A DNA stretch of 64,000 bases from Humibacter sp049446075 (GCF_049446075.1 NZ_JBMSEB010000001.1:930001-994000), one strand, 5' to 3'. Counted from the first letter of the stretch, positions 18,161 through 26,771 are shown. Notes: a model not told the origin generated them from the letters alone. Numbers and translations are program-made.

Positions 18161-18187
18161 GTTCTCCGATCTCTTCGCGGGGAGAAC
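18161..18187 (-). promoter_or_regulatory. hairpin masking the gcvT Shine-Dalgarno site
   Basis: Seven-bp perfect arms GTTCTCC (18161-18167 on the plus strand) and GGAGAAC (18181-18187) enclose a 13-nt loop. On the mRNA the 3' arm contains the GGAG lying 5 nt before the gcvT ATG. Together with the riboswitch upstream, this suggests that glycine controls translation by exposing or hiding the ribosome site (inference). Confidence 0.55.
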
Positions 18188-18244
18188 CTGGGTCCACCCG
18201 TCGAACGCGTTACGCGCCAGGCGGCGCGATACGGGAACTCCCCC

Positions 18245-18446
18245 TCTGTCACTGAATGCCTGAGAGATTCGGTCCGGATAGGTACCGGACCTTTCACCGT
18301 GGGCGAGACCGCATGGGTATTCGCGGTCTGCTCTCCAGAGCGGCCAGTTCGACGCGGTAGGGGTACCTGAGAGATTGTCGGGGAGGATTGCTCCTTCGGT
18401 GTCCAGCGTGCGCCGCCGCAATGGCGCTCACGTGGACTCTCCCGCA
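18245..18446 (-). promoter_or_regulatory. tandem glycine riboswitch
   Basis: Two glycine aptamers lie in the gcvT leader. Read 5' to 3' on the minus strand, aptamer 1 (about 18446-18355) opens with GCGGGAGAGTC and contains CACCGAAGGAGCAA and ATCTCTCAGGTACC. Aptamer 2 (about 18340-18245) opens with CTCTGGAGAGC and ends with CGGTGAAAGGT and ATCTCTCAGGCA. These are the conserved cores of the known class, which switches glycine cleavage genes on when glycine is abundant. The stretch 18159-18632 holds no protein gene; it contains this riboswitch, the masking hairpin and, beyond 18446, the two divergent promoter regions. Confidence 0.93.
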
Positions 18447-18565
18447 TCGACCGTATGGCCCGATCTTCGGTTGTGCGCTCAGCCTATCGTGCACGGTGGA
18501 GCTAGGAGTCACGGCGCGGCAAGCCCTCACCGGGACCCAGCGCCGAGTGGGCTGAGCTCACCCGG

Positions 18566-18637
18566 TTGTGAGTTAAGGTCATGCGCACCAGAAGGTGTAT
18601 TATGACTTCAGGTCATTCAAACCTTTACTCTCATGAC
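18566..18637 (+). promoter_or_regulatory. candidate promoter and NrtR operator of the NAD operon
   Basis: Immediately before nrtR lie four GTCAT/ATGAC half-sites: GTCAT 18578-18582, ATGAC 18602-18606, GTCAT 18612-18616, and ATGAC over the start codon 18633-18637. The middle two form the inverted repeat ATGAC-ttcag-GTCAT. A TATTAT -10-like box (18598-18603) overlaps it, so a bound repressor would block polymerase. Assignment to NrtR rests on position; the binding consensus for this lineage was not checked. Confidence 0.45.
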
Positions 18638-19406
18638 AGCCGAAGCGAACACTCCCCCCGACGCGGCAGCAGCGCGTGCGACGGCATCCGGCGCGCACGT
18701 CGAGCTCGCCGTGTCGACCGTGATCTTCGCGCTCCGCAGCGACGACAGGTTCGGCGCGCAGGGCGCATTCCCTGGGCTGTGGCTGCCACTCGTGCGACGC
18801 ATTCGTGAGCCCTTCGAGGGCCGCTGGGCATTGCCCGGCGGACCGCTCCGCGTAACCGAAGGGCTCGCGGATGCCGCACGGCGCACCCTGGGAGACACCA
18901 CGGGTCTCGCACCTCGCTATCTCGAACAGCTCTACGCCTTCGGCGATGCCGATCGCTCCCCAGGCGAGACCGCCGAACCGGATACGATCACTGCCCGCGT
19001 CGTCTCCATCGTGTACTGGGCATTGGTGGGATCCGGCGAGGCCGCACGCGCGACCGTCGGCCAGAACGTGAGATGGTTCCCGGCCGACGAGTTGCCGCCG
19101 CTCGCGTTCGACCACAACCTCATCGTCGAGTACGCGCTCTGGCGCCTGCGCAACAAGATGGAGTACTCCCGCATCGCGCACGCCCTCCTCGGTGAGACGT
19201 TCACGCTTGCCCAACTGCGCGAGGTTCACGAGGCGGTGCTCGGCAAGCGCCTTGATCCAGCCAACTTCCGGAGGGCGATGGAGGCATCCGACGCCCTCGT
19301 CGACACCGGCGAGCGCCTCACCGGCACACGCCACCGCCCACCGAAGCTCTATCGCTACGACGCGTCGGTAGACCTCGCAGACAACGGCCCGCTCCCGCCA
19401 CCCTGA
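18633..19406 (+). CDS. nrtR: NrtR-type Nudix-related repressor of NAD synthesis
   Basis: A 257-residue regulator with an N-terminal Nudix-like domain (about residues 20-170) and a C-terminal winged helix (LAQLREVHEAVLGKRLDPANFRRAM). The Nudix box is degenerate: GGPLRVTEGLADAARRTLGD lacks the REUxEE catalytic core, as expected for a ligand sensor rather than a hydrolase. NrtR proteins bind ADP-ribose or related NAD metabolites and repress NAD genes. In Corynebacterium glutamicum the homologue NdnR heads an ndnR-nadA-nadC-nadS cluster, matching the gene order here. It is probably autoregulated through the site just upstream. Confidence 0.92.
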   Translation: MTAEANTPPDAAAARATASGAHVELAVSTVIFALRSDDRFGAQGAFPGLWLPLVRRIREPFEGRWALPGGPLRVTEGLADAARRTLGDTTGLAPRYLEQLYAFGDADRSPGETAEPDTITARVVSIVYWALVGSGEAARATVGQNVRWFPADELPPLAFDHNLIVEYALWRLRNKMEYSRIAHALLGETFTLAQLREVHEAVLGKRLDPANFRRAMEASDALVDTGERLTGTRHRPPKLYRYDASVDLADNGPLPPP

Positions 19407-19492
19407 GCCGTGTCGAGCCCTCCGGCACGACCGGAATTCCGCACAACAGAAGTCGAACAACAGCAGTGGCACTACAGCAGAGAAGGCATCTC

Positions 19493-20791
19493 ATGACACT
19501 GACCGCCTCCGTCGACACCACCATCCGGCTCATCGAGTCGGGTGAAGAGTCAGGCGAGACCTGCACGCCCGAGCTCGTCGAAGCTCCGTGGGCATTCGAC
19601 CTGGGGATGCCCGGGTACGGTCCCGGCGCATCCATGGCCGACCCGATCCCGGAAGATTCTCCGACCCAGGGCGAGTTGCCGCAGCAATACCGCGATGCAT
19701 CCGCGCAGGAGCTCGCCGATCGCATCCGAGTCGCGAAGCACACGCTCGGGGAGCGTGTCATGGTGCTCGGTCATTTCTATCAGCGTGACGAGGTCGTGCA
19801 GTTCGCGGACTTCGTCGGCGACTCCTTCCAACTGGCCAACGCGGCCAAGGCGCATCCTGAAGCAGAGGCGATCGTCTTCTGCGGCGTGCACTTCATGGCC
19901 GAGACCGCCGACATCTTGACCTCTGCGGAACAGAGCGTGATCCTGCCCAATCTGGCCGCCGGGTGCTCCATGGCCGACATGGCGGACATCGACTCGGTCG
20001 AGGACGCCTGGGAGCAGCTCATGCAGGTCTACGCGGGTGAGACGGGCGCGGACGGGACGGCATCCGTGGTCCCGGTCACGTACATGAACTCCTCTGCTGC
20101 ACTCAAGGCGTTCTGCGGCAGGCACGGCGGCATCGTCTGCACGTCGTCGAATGCGGCCACCGTGCTTCGCTGGGCATACGAACGCGGCAAGCGCGTGCTG
20201 TTCTTCCCGGACCAGCACCTCGGACGGAACACGGCGAAGGCCATGGGGATCCCCGTGGAGCGCATGCCGATGTGGAACCCGCGCAAGGCTCTCGGGGGCA
20301 ACGGCGCGCAGGAGCTGCTCGACGCCCAAGTGATCCTGTGGCAGGGCTTCTGCTCGGTGCACAAGAGGTTCACGGTGTCGCAGATCGAGCAGGCCAGGGC
20401 AGAGCACCCGGGAGTGCGAGTGATCGTGCATCCAGAATGCTCGATGGAGGTCGTGGACGCGGCAGACGAGTACGGGTCTACTGACTACATCGTGAAGGCG
20501 ATCCAGGCTGCGCCCGCGGGCTCGACGTTCGCGATCGGCACCGAGATCAACCTCGTCCAGCGTCTGGCGGCGGAGTACCCGCAGCACACCATCTTCTGCC
20601 TCGACTCGGTGGTGTGCCCGTGCTCGACGATGTACCGCATCCACCCCGGTTACCTCGCCTGGGTTCTCGAGTCGCTCGTCGACGGAAAAGTCGTGAACCA
20701 GGTACGTGTCGACGACGCAACCGCCTCACACGCCCGCGTGGCGCTGGAGCGGATGCTCGCAGCGCGCCCAGACACCACGATGGCGGCGTGA
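19493..20791 (+). CDS. nadA: quinolinate synthase
   Basis: A 432-residue long-form NadA, an [4Fe-4S] enzyme that condenses iminoaspartate with dihydroxyacetone phosphate to quinolinate. Candidate cluster cysteines are C158 (AAGCSMAD), C287 (QGFCSVHKR) and C375 or C377 (DSVVCPC). The spacing between the first two is about 40 residues wider than in short bacterial forms. The ATG at 19493 follows AGAGAAGG at 8 nt; an in-frame GTG at 19466 lacks such a site. It is second in the nrtR operon and overlaps the leader hairpin of nadB. Confidence 0.96.
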   Translation: MTLTASVDTTIRLIESGEESGETCTPELVEAPWAFDLGMPGYGPGASMADPIPEDSPTQGELPQQYRDASAQELADRIRVAKHTLGERVMVLGHFYQRDEVVQFADFVGDSFQLANAAKAHPEAEAIVFCGVHFMAETADILTSAEQSVILPNLAAGCSMADMADIDSVEDAWEQLMQVYAGETGADGTASVVPVTYMNSSAALKAFCGRHGGIVCTSSNAATVLRWAYERGKRVLFFPDQHLGRNTAKAMGIPVERMPMWNPRKALGGNGAQELLDAQVILWQGFCSVHKRFTVSQIEQARAEHPGVRVIVHPECSMEVVDAADEYGSTDYIVKAIQAAPAGSTFAIGTEINLVQRLAAEYPQHTIFCLDSVVCPCSTMYRIHPGYLAWVLESLVDGKVVNQVRVDDATASHARVALERMLAARPDTTMAA

Positions 20792-20810
20792 TATGCCCGG
20801 CCAGGCATAT
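20791..20810 (+). promoter_or_regulatory. stem-loop over the nadB start codon
   Basis: ATATGCC (20791-20797) and GGCATAT (20804-20810) are perfect 7-nt complements around a 6-nt loop. The nadB ATG (20793-20795) is buried in the 5' arm, and the nadA stop ends at 20791. A ribosome finishing nadA would melt the stem, giving translational coupling of nadB to nadA (inference). Confidence 0.5.
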
Positions 20811-22529
20811 TCCCAGAGGGCGCTGAGGGTCGCGGCAGCGCCGCGGGTCGTCATCGTCGGAAGCGGTATAGCGGGTCTCACGGCAGCTCTGCGCGTTTCG
20901 TCCTTCGCCGACGTGACGCTGCTCACGAAGGGAGCGCTCGAGGAGAGCAACACCCTGTACGCACAGGGCGGCATCGCTGCGGCGCTTTTCGACGATGACA
21001 GCGTCGAGCTGCACGTTGCAGACACGCTCCGCGCCGGAGCCGGGCTCGGTGACGAGGATGCCGTGCGCATCCTCTGCTCGGAGGGTCCTGATCTCGTACG
21101 CGAGCTCGTGCACTTCGGTGTGCCGTTCGACCGCGACGGCCGAGCGCTCGCTCGTGGCCTCGAGGCGGCGCACTCGCGCTCGCGGGTGCTCCACGCCGGA
21201 GGGGACGCGACCGGACGAGCGATCGAGCTCACGCTCGCGCAGCGGGTGCGGGCATCCGGCGCACGGGTTCTCGAGCACACCATGCTCGTCGACCTCGTGG
21301 TGGACGACGGCCGCGTCGTCGGGGTTCGCACGATCGACGAGGGCGGGAGCTCAGGAATGCTGGCCGCCGAGGCGGTCGTGCTCGCCAGCGGCGGCGCAGG
21401 GCGGCTCTATTCGCACACCACGAATCCGGCCGTGGCGACGGGCGACGGGGTGGCGGCCGCGTGGCGCGCGGGCGCCGAGCTCGCCGATCTCGAGTTCTAC
21501 CAATTCCATCCGACGGCGCTTGCCGTGCCAGGCGGCACGCTCGTTTCTGAGGCTGTTCGCGGTGAGGGCGCCGTTCTCCTGGACACCGCGGGCTACCGCT
21601 TCATGCCCGGCGTGCATCGTGACGCCGAGCTGGCGCCGCGCGACATCGTGGCACGCGCGATCGCACGGCAGATGCAGAACCAGGGCGCTCCCGTGCTGCT
21701 CGACGCCACGGGGCTCGGCCGTGCCTTTCTCGCGCGTCGGTTTCCGACCATCCAGGCGGCATGCCAGGCGGCCGGACTGGACTGGGCTCGCGAGCCGATC
21801 CCGGTGATGACTGCTGCCCACTACTGGATGGGCGGTGTGAAGACGGATGCCTGGGCTCGCACGAGCCTGCCCGGCCTGTTCGCAATCGGCGAGGTTGCCT
21901 GCACCGGGGTTCAGGGAGCCAACAGGCTGGCATCGAACTCGCTCCTCGAGGGGCTCGTGTTCGCCGCGCGAGCGGCGGACGCGCTGTCCGCGTCGGACCT
22001 TCCACGGTCTCCGCTCGAGGACGTGCTCGAACACGGTGCCGAGCGGTCCGAGCGGCAGGCGCAGCGCGTCGATGCCGGCACGGCGAACGCATCGGCACGG
22101 GATCGCAGCACCCCGGCGAAGCCTGCACCTGCGGCGATCTCCCGGGTTCGAACGGAGCTGCAGGAGACGATGTGGCGTCACGCCGGCCTGGACCGCGACG
22201 AAGCCGGCCTGCGCGAGGCCTCAGCTGTGCTCGACGGCTTTGGTCGACGCGTTTCCAAGGCAGGCGTATCCGCGCTCGACGCGCACGGTGGAACCCAGAC
22301 GATCGCGGAGCATGAGGACCGGAACCTGCTTCTGCTTGCGACGCTTGTGGTGCATTCGGCCGCTGCCCGTCGCGAGTCGCGCGGGGCGCACTTCCGCAGC
22401 GACTTCCCCGTCCCGTCGCACGAGCCGGCACACAGCGTCGTCATCAATAGGTCCGGGGAGATCGCCATTCGCGCGACCCGGCAGCTGGCCCGGGAGGGCC
22501 TCGTTTCGGAGGTGGTGGCCGCGTGCTGA
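20793..22529 (+). CDS. nadB: L-aspartate oxidase
   Basis: A 578-residue FAD enzyme that oxidises L-aspartate to iminoaspartate, the NadA substrate. The Rossmann motif VIVGSGIAGLTAAL lies near residues 19-32; AHSRSRVLHAGGDATG and the FHPTAL segment are the substrate/FAD signatures shared with succinate dehydrogenase flavoproteins. The ATG at 20793 is one base after the nadA stop; a longer frame running back into nadA has no matching residues. The C-terminal region has an alanine-rich linker (about residues 420-450). Its stop overlaps the nadC start by 7 bp. Confidence 0.95.
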   Translation: MPGQAYSQRALRVAAAPRVVIVGSGIAGLTAALRVSSFADVTLLTKGALEESNTLYAQGGIAAALFDDDSVELHVADTLRAGAGLGDEDAVRILCSEGPDLVRELVHFGVPFDRDGRALARGLEAAHSRSRVLHAGGDATGRAIELTLAQRVRASGARVLEHTMLVDLVVDDGRVVGVRTIDEGGSSGMLAAEAVVLASGGAGRLYSHTTNPAVATGDGVAAAWRAGAELADLEFYQFHPTALAVPGGTLVSEAVRGEGAVLLDTAGYRFMPGVHRDAELAPRDIVARAIARQMQNQGAPVLLDATGLGRAFLARRFPTIQAACQAAGLDWAREPIPVMTAAHYWMGGVKTDAWARTSLPGLFAIGEVACTGVQGANRLASNSLLEGLVFAARAADALSASDLPRSPLEDVLEHGAERSERQAQRVDAGTANASARDRSTPAKPAPAAISRVRTELQETMWRHAGLDRDEAGLREASAVLDGFGRRVSKAGVSALDAHGGTQTIAEHEDRNLLLLATLVVHSAAARRESRGAHFRSDFPVPSHEPAHSVVINRSGEIAIRATRQLAREGLVSEVVAAC

Positions 22530-23383
22530 CCCAGCAGATCATCGACCGCGTCGTTCTTGCAGCGCTCGACGAGGATGCGCCGTGGGGCGACATCACGAGC
22601 GAGCTGTTCATACCGGCGGACGCGACGGCATCCGCTCGCCTCGTGGCTCGTGAACCCGGCGTGTTCTCCGGCGGCCAGGTGCTGGTTCGCACGATGCACG
22701 CCGTGGATCCTCGGCTCTCCGTGAGCCTCGAGGTGGCCGAAGGCGGACGGTTCGAGACCGGGGACACGCTGGCGACGGTCGAGGGCGCCGCACGGGCGAT
22801 CCTGCGCGGCGAGCGCGTCGCCCTGAATCTCGTGCAGCGCATGAGCGGCATCGCCACCCTGACGTCGCGCTACGTGGAATCGACCGCGGGCACGCGGGCC
22901 CGCATCGTTGACACCCGAAAGACGACACCCGGGCTGCGCGCACTCGAGCGCCACGCCGTGGTCTGCGGCGGCGGCCGCAACCACCGCAACTCCCTGTCCG
23001 ATGCGGTCATGGCCAAGGACAATCACCTCGCGGTGCTCACCGCTGGCGGCCTCTCGGTGACCGAGGCCATCCGTTCCGTGCGGGAGCGACTCGGTCACAC
23101 GACGCATCTTGAGGTGGAGGTGGACCGCATGGACCAGATCGAGCCCGTGTTGGCAGGAGGCGTCGACACCATCATGCTCGACAACTTCACGGTCGACGAG
23201 TTGCGGGCTGGAGTCGCCCTTGTTGGCGGCCGGGCCATCGTCGAGGCGAGCGGCAACGTCAACCTCGACACGGTGAAGGCGATCGCATCCACCGGGGTCG
23301 ACATCGTCTCGGTCGGCGCGCTCACCCACAGCGTGCGCTCGCTCGACATCGGCCTCGACGTGGACATCGCTCCCCTCGACTGA
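22523..23383 (+). CDS. nadC: nicotinate-nucleotide pyrophosphorylase (carboxylating)
   Basis: A 286-residue quinolinate phosphoribosyltransferase, converting quinolinate and PRPP to nicotinate mononucleotide, CO2 and pyrophosphate. RIVDTRKTTPGLR and the CGGGRNHR phosphate-binding segment are hallmark motifs, and HLEVEVD and EASGNVNLDTV lie near the C-terminus. It starts with GTG at 22523 inside the end of nadB, so translation is coupled. Length is typical. Confidence 0.96.
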   Translation: MLTQQIIDRVVLAALDEDAPWGDITSELFIPADATASARLVAREPGVFSGGQVLVRTMHAVDPRLSVSLEVAEGGRFETGDTLATVEGAARAILRGERVALNLVQRMSGIATLTSRYVESTAGTRARIVDTRKTTPGLRALERHAVVCGGGRNHRNSLSDAVMAKDNHLAVLTAGGLSVTEAIRSVRERLGHTTHLEVEVDRMDQIEPVLAGGVDTIMLDNFTVDELRAGVALVGGRAIVEASGNVNLDTVKAIASTGVDIVSVGALTHSVRSLDIGLDVDIAPLD

Positions 23384-23399
23384 GTGCCTGAAGGCCGCC

Positions 23400-24584
23400 A
23401 TGACATCGCTTCCGACCCTCTACCTCGACGCTGCAGCCACGACACCGGTTCGCCGTGCCGCGCTCGAGGCCGCCTGGCCCTACCTCACGGGCGAGTTCGG
23501 CAACCCATCGAGCACGCACGATGCCGGTCTGCGGGCGGCAGCCGCCCTCAAGGATGCCCGCGCCGGCGTCGCCGCAGTGCTCGGCTGCCGCGCGGGAGAG
23601 GTCGTCTTCACCTCAGGCGGCACCGAGGGCGACAACCTGGCGATCAAGGGAATCGCCCTCGGCGAGCCACGAGGCAGGCACATCGTCACCGCGGCGACGG
23701 AGCACGAGGCCGTGCTGGAATCGGTGGACTACCTGCGGCGGATGCACGGTTTCGAGATCGACCTCGTGCCGTTGGACGAGCAGGGACTGGTGCGGCCGGA
23801 AGCGCTGGCATCCGTGCTGCACCCCGATACCACGCTCGTCTCGGTGGCGTACGCGAACAACGAGATCGGTACGGTGCAGCCCGTTCCGCAGCTCGCGGCC
23901 GCGGCGCACGCAGTGGGAGCCCGGTTCCACACGGACGCCGTGCAGGCGGCAGGCCGTCTGCCGCTCGACGTGCGGGCGCTTGGAGTTGACGCGCTTTCGT
24001 TCTCGGGTCACAAGGTGGGTGCGCCCAAGGGCTCGGGTGCGGTGTTCGTGCGCGGCGCCATCCAGCTGGAAGCCGTGCTTCACGGTGGCGGGCAGGAACG
24101 AGGACGCCGCTCCGGGACCGAGAACGTCGCATTCGCCGTCGCACTCGCCACAGCGCTGGATGCGGCCGAGCGTGAACGGCGGGCCGGAGCGGGCGACGAG
24201 GCCGAGGGAACCAAGACGACGCCCGACGCGAATACCGTGAGTTTCATTGAGGCGGTGCTCGCGCACGTACCGGGAACGAGACTCACCGGGCACCCGAAAC
24301 AGCGCATCTCCGGACACGCTTCTTTCGTGATCGACGGCATTAACGGCGAGACTGTGCTGCTCGAGCTGGAGCGCCGCGGGATCGTGGCGTCAAGTGGCTC
24401 CGCGTGCGCTGCCGGCCGCGACGAGCCATCCCACGTGCTCACGGCGCTCGGGTTCCCTGGCGATGTCGCTACCACCGCCGTGCGCTTCAGCTGGACGCAT
24501 GCCTCCGCGGCGGACCTCGAGCGGGTGGCCGATGCACTGGCCGAGGCAGTGCGGGCCGTGCACGGCGTAGCGTTCAAGCCATGA
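23400..24584 (+). CDS. nadS: NadS-type cysteine desulfurase
   Basis: A 394-residue class V aminotransferase-fold cysteine desulfurase. The PLP lysine is K205 in SGHKVGAPKG, and the catalytic cysteine is C336 in SSGSACAAGRDEPSH. Its place 16 bp after nadC, as the last gene of the NAD operon, matches NadS of Corynebacterium, a desulfurase dedicated to building or repairing the NadA [4Fe-4S] cluster. A general IscS role cannot be excluded, but no isc/suf scaffold genes are nearby. Confidence 0.9.
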   Translation: MTSLPTLYLDAAATTPVRRAALEAAWPYLTGEFGNPSSTHDAGLRAAAALKDARAGVAAVLGCRAGEVVFTSGGTEGDNLAIKGIALGEPRGRHIVTAATEHEAVLESVDYLRRMHGFEIDLVPLDEQGLVRPEALASVLHPDTTLVSVAYANNEIGTVQPVPQLAAAAHAVGARFHTDAVQAAGRLPLDVRALGVDALSFSGHKVGAPKGSGAVFVRGAIQLEAVLHGGGQERGRRSGTENVAFAVALATALDAAERERRAGAGDEAEGTKTTPDANTVSFIEAVLAHVPGTRLTGHPKQRISGHASFVIDGINGETVLLELERRGIVASSGSACAAGRDEPSHVLTALGFPGDVATTAVRFSWTHASAADLERVADALAEAVRAVHGVAFKP

Positions 24585-24656
24585 CCAGGCCGGCACCCGC
24601 TCCCTGATCGCTGAAGCGGCCTGCGTGCTCGTGCAGGCTCGGCCAAGATGGGGTGC

Positions 24657-25055
24657 ATGACGGCATCCGACATCATTCCCGCCGAGTTGGTGCACCTGCT
24701 CACGGAGCCGAACTTCGGGTTCCTCGGCACGATCCGGCCGGACGACACTGTGCAGGTGAATCCGATGTGGTTCGAGTTCGACGGCGAGCACATCCGCTTC
24801 ACGCACACGACGAAGCGCCAGAAGTACCGCAACCTTCAGCACAACCAGTCGATGAGCCTTGCGGTCGTTCCCGAGGGCGACTTCTATCGGTATCTCGAGG
24901 TGCGCGGCCGCCTCGTCGACGTCGTCCCTGACCTCGAAGGCGAGTTCTACGTTCGGCTCGGCAGGCGATACGGCGACACCGAGGTGCAGCCGCCGGCCGA
25001 CCGAGCGGACCGAGTCATCCTGGTTATGAGTGTGGAGCACGCCGTCCACAACTAG
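24657..25055 (+). CDS. PPOX-class flavin/F420-dependent oxidoreductase
   Basis: A 132-residue split-barrel protein of the pyridoxamine 5'-phosphate oxidase superfamily. The sequence FGFLGTIRPDDTVQVNPMWFEFDGEHIRF is typical of the actinobacterial FDOR group, where FMN or F420 serves as cofactor; the cofactor and substrate cannot be settled here. The start at 24657 (MTASD) is preferred because a GGGG run precedes it at suitable spacing; an in-frame ATG at 24648 adds three residues. It lies 72 bp after nadS and may have its own promoter. Confidence 0.85.
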   Translation: MTASDIIPAELVHLLTEPNFGFLGTIRPDDTVQVNPMWFEFDGEHIRFTHTTKRQKYRNLQHNQSMSLAVVPEGDFYRYLEVRGRLVDVVPDLEGEFYVRLGRRYGDTEVQPPADRADRVILVMSVEHAVHN

Positions 25056-25071
25056 GTCGCCAACGCGCTTC

Positions 25072-25794
25072 TCAGACGGGGCGTGCGATGAACACGAACT
25101 CCCTGCCTGGCCGGTCTGGAGCGTCGCGTAGATCGACGACCTCATAGCCGGTCGCGAGCAGGGACTCCTCGATCTCGTCTCGTGGCCGGAAGCGCAGCGT
25201 CGATGTTGAGTGCAGGGTTTCTCCGTCGGGAAGGATGAGCGTGTCCGCGAAGGTGACGAGTGGAAGCGCCGCCTCCTTCGGTTCGGTCCACGTGCGCACC
25301 CGGCCGACGCCTTCGACCTCCGTGTCGATGTAGGTGCGGTCGCGGGTCCACTCCAGCCACGCTTCGCGCGCCGGGTCTCTGGTCTCGAAAACCAACCTGC
25401 CAGCGGGATGCAGCGCGCCACGGATGCCTTCGAGCGTCGCCCGCCACTCCTCATCGGTGAGGAACACCTGGGCGACATTGCCGGTCATGAAGGCGATGTC
25501 GACCGTGAGCTCCGGCAACGTGGTCGCATCGCCATGAATCCAGCGCACCTTGTCGGCGTGCGGTTTTCCTCGGGCGACATCGAGAGACGCCCCCGCCGGG
25601 TCGACGCCGACGACGTCGAATCCAGCCGACGCGAGCAGGCACGCGAAGGTGCCGGTCCCGCATCCCACGTCGAGCACCGTACGTGCCTCGAACTCGTGTG
25701 CCATGGCGACGTAAGCGTCGAGGTCGCTGCGGTCCGGATCGAGCGGGTCGTAAAGCCCGGCGAAGCGAGGGTCGTCGAACAGGGCGTCGGGCAT
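25072..25794 (-). CDS. class I SAM-dependent methyltransferase
   Basis: A 240-residue Rossmann-fold methyltransferase. Motif I is VLDVGCGTGTFACLLA (around residue 48), followed by the acidic loop VVGVDPAGAS; the C-terminal half resembles the UbiE/small-molecule methyltransferase group (LHPAGRLVFETRDP). The substrate is unknown. The ATG at 25794 gives MPDALFDDPRFAGLYD, the common N-terminus of this subfamily; upstream in-frame residues are Arg-rich and rejected. It is convergent with the preceding oxidoreductase gene. Confidence 0.85.
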   Translation of the reverse strand: MPDALFDDPRFAGLYDPLDPDRSDLDAYVAMAHEFEARTVLDVGCGTGTFACLLASAGFDVVGVDPAGASLDVARGKPHADKVRWIHGDATTLPELTVDIAFMTGNVAQVFLTDEEWRATLEGIRGALHPAGRLVFETRDPAREAWLEWTRDRTYIDTEVEGVGRVRTWTEPKEAALPLVTFADTLILPDGETLHSTSTLRFRPRDEIEESLLATGYEVVDLRDAPDRPGREFVFIARPV

Positions 25795-25983
25795 GGGATC
25801 AGTCTGCCAGCGGCGCAAGTGCTGCTCGAGTCGCCGTCGCGTGCCTGGCGATCGCCTCCTGGTCCGGTGTCGGCATTCTGGCGCCGCCATTCTTCCGGGG
25901 TACGCGCCGGGTTCGGCCCGCTTCGAGCACTTAGGCTGTCAACCCCTGCGGGTGCCTACAGAGGCCGCAATATCGTCGGCAGC

Positions 25984-26535
25984 ATGAGCGGAGAGCTGAA
26001 CGGTAAGAAGGTCGCCTTCCTGGCGACCAACGGATACGAAGACGCCGAACTGACCTCTCCTTGGCAAGCCCTGCAGGGCGCAGGCGCCACTCTGACGATG
26101 GTCTCTCCGGAGGCCCGCTCCATCAAGGGCAAGAACGGGCACGAGCAGACGGTGGATGCCTCGCCGTCGCAGGTGCGGGCATCCGATTTCGACGCTCTCG
26201 TGATGCCGGGTGGAGTGGTGAACGCCGACCATCTACGCATGGACGAGGCGTCTGTGGGGTTCGCCAAGGGATTCTTCGAAGAGCACAAGCCGGTCGCCGC
26301 GATCTGCCACGCACCGTGGACGTTGATCGAGGCGGGCGTGGTCGACGGCCGACGCATGACGAGCTATCGGAGCCTGAAGACGGATCTGCTGAATGCGGGC
26401 GCTGACTGGGTGGATGAGGAGGTCGTCGTGGATCAGGGGCTGGTCACGAGCCGGACGCCCGACGACCTGCCCGCCTTCAACGCGAAGGCGATCGAGGAGT
26501 TCGGCGAGGGCGAGCACGAGGGCCAGACCACCTGA
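25984..26535 (+). CDS. DJ-1/PfpI family protein
   Basis: A 183-residue DJ-1/PfpI (YhbO-like) protein. The nucleophilic cysteine is C108 in AAICHAPW with adjacent H109, and E19 in NGYEDAEL completes the usual acidic partner. Members act as general stress proteins, glyoxalases, deglycases or peptidases; activity cannot be chosen from sequence. The ATG at 25984 has only a weak ribosome site. It is followed 26 bp later by a small acidic gene, possibly in one transcript. Confidence 0.9.
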   Translation: MSGELNGKKVAFLATNGYEDAELTSPWQALQGAGATLTMVSPEARSIKGKNGHEQTVDASPSQVRASDFDALVMPGGVVNADHLRMDEASVGFAKGFFEEHKPVAAICHAPWTLIEAGVVDGRRMTSYRSLKTDLLNAGADWVDEEVVVDQGLVTSRTPDDLPAFNAKAIEEFGEGEHEGQTT

Positions 26536-26561
26536 GGAGCGGACCTGGGAAAGGATGCCCC

Positions 26562-26759
26562 ATGAACGACAAGAACGACCGAGCCGAATCGCTGGGTACA
26601 TCGGGCGCGCCAACCGGGGACGCCGGACGCGAGCCGACCCAGAAGCCGGACGGGCTGGGCGAGGACGGGACCATCCCGCCCCACCCCGACGGAGTCGCCG
26701 CGGGACATAGCGGCGAGAAGTCGACGTTCGAACCCGAAGAGGACGACACCGTCGAGTAG
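26562..26759 (+). CDS. small acidic hypothetical protein
   Basis: A 65-residue protein, rich in Asp, Glu, Gly and Pro, with no hydrophobic segment and no known motif. It is likely disordered and cytoplasmic. AAAGG lies about 7 nt before the ATG. The composition is unlike that of out-of-frame shadow frames, and there is no competing gene on either strand, so it is probably real. Its position after the PfpI-type stress gene suggests co-expression. Function unknown. Confidence 0.6.
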   Translation: MNDKNDRAESLGTSGAPTGDAGREPTQKPDGLGEDGTIPPHPDGVAAGHSGEKSTFEPEEDDTVE

Positions 26760-26771
26760 GGCTAGAGCCGC

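Noticed and set aside
25932..25958. hairpin TAGGC/GCCTA before the PfpI gene
   Set aside because: Arms of 5 bp overlap the likely -10 and pairing needs a one-sided bulge; probably chance.
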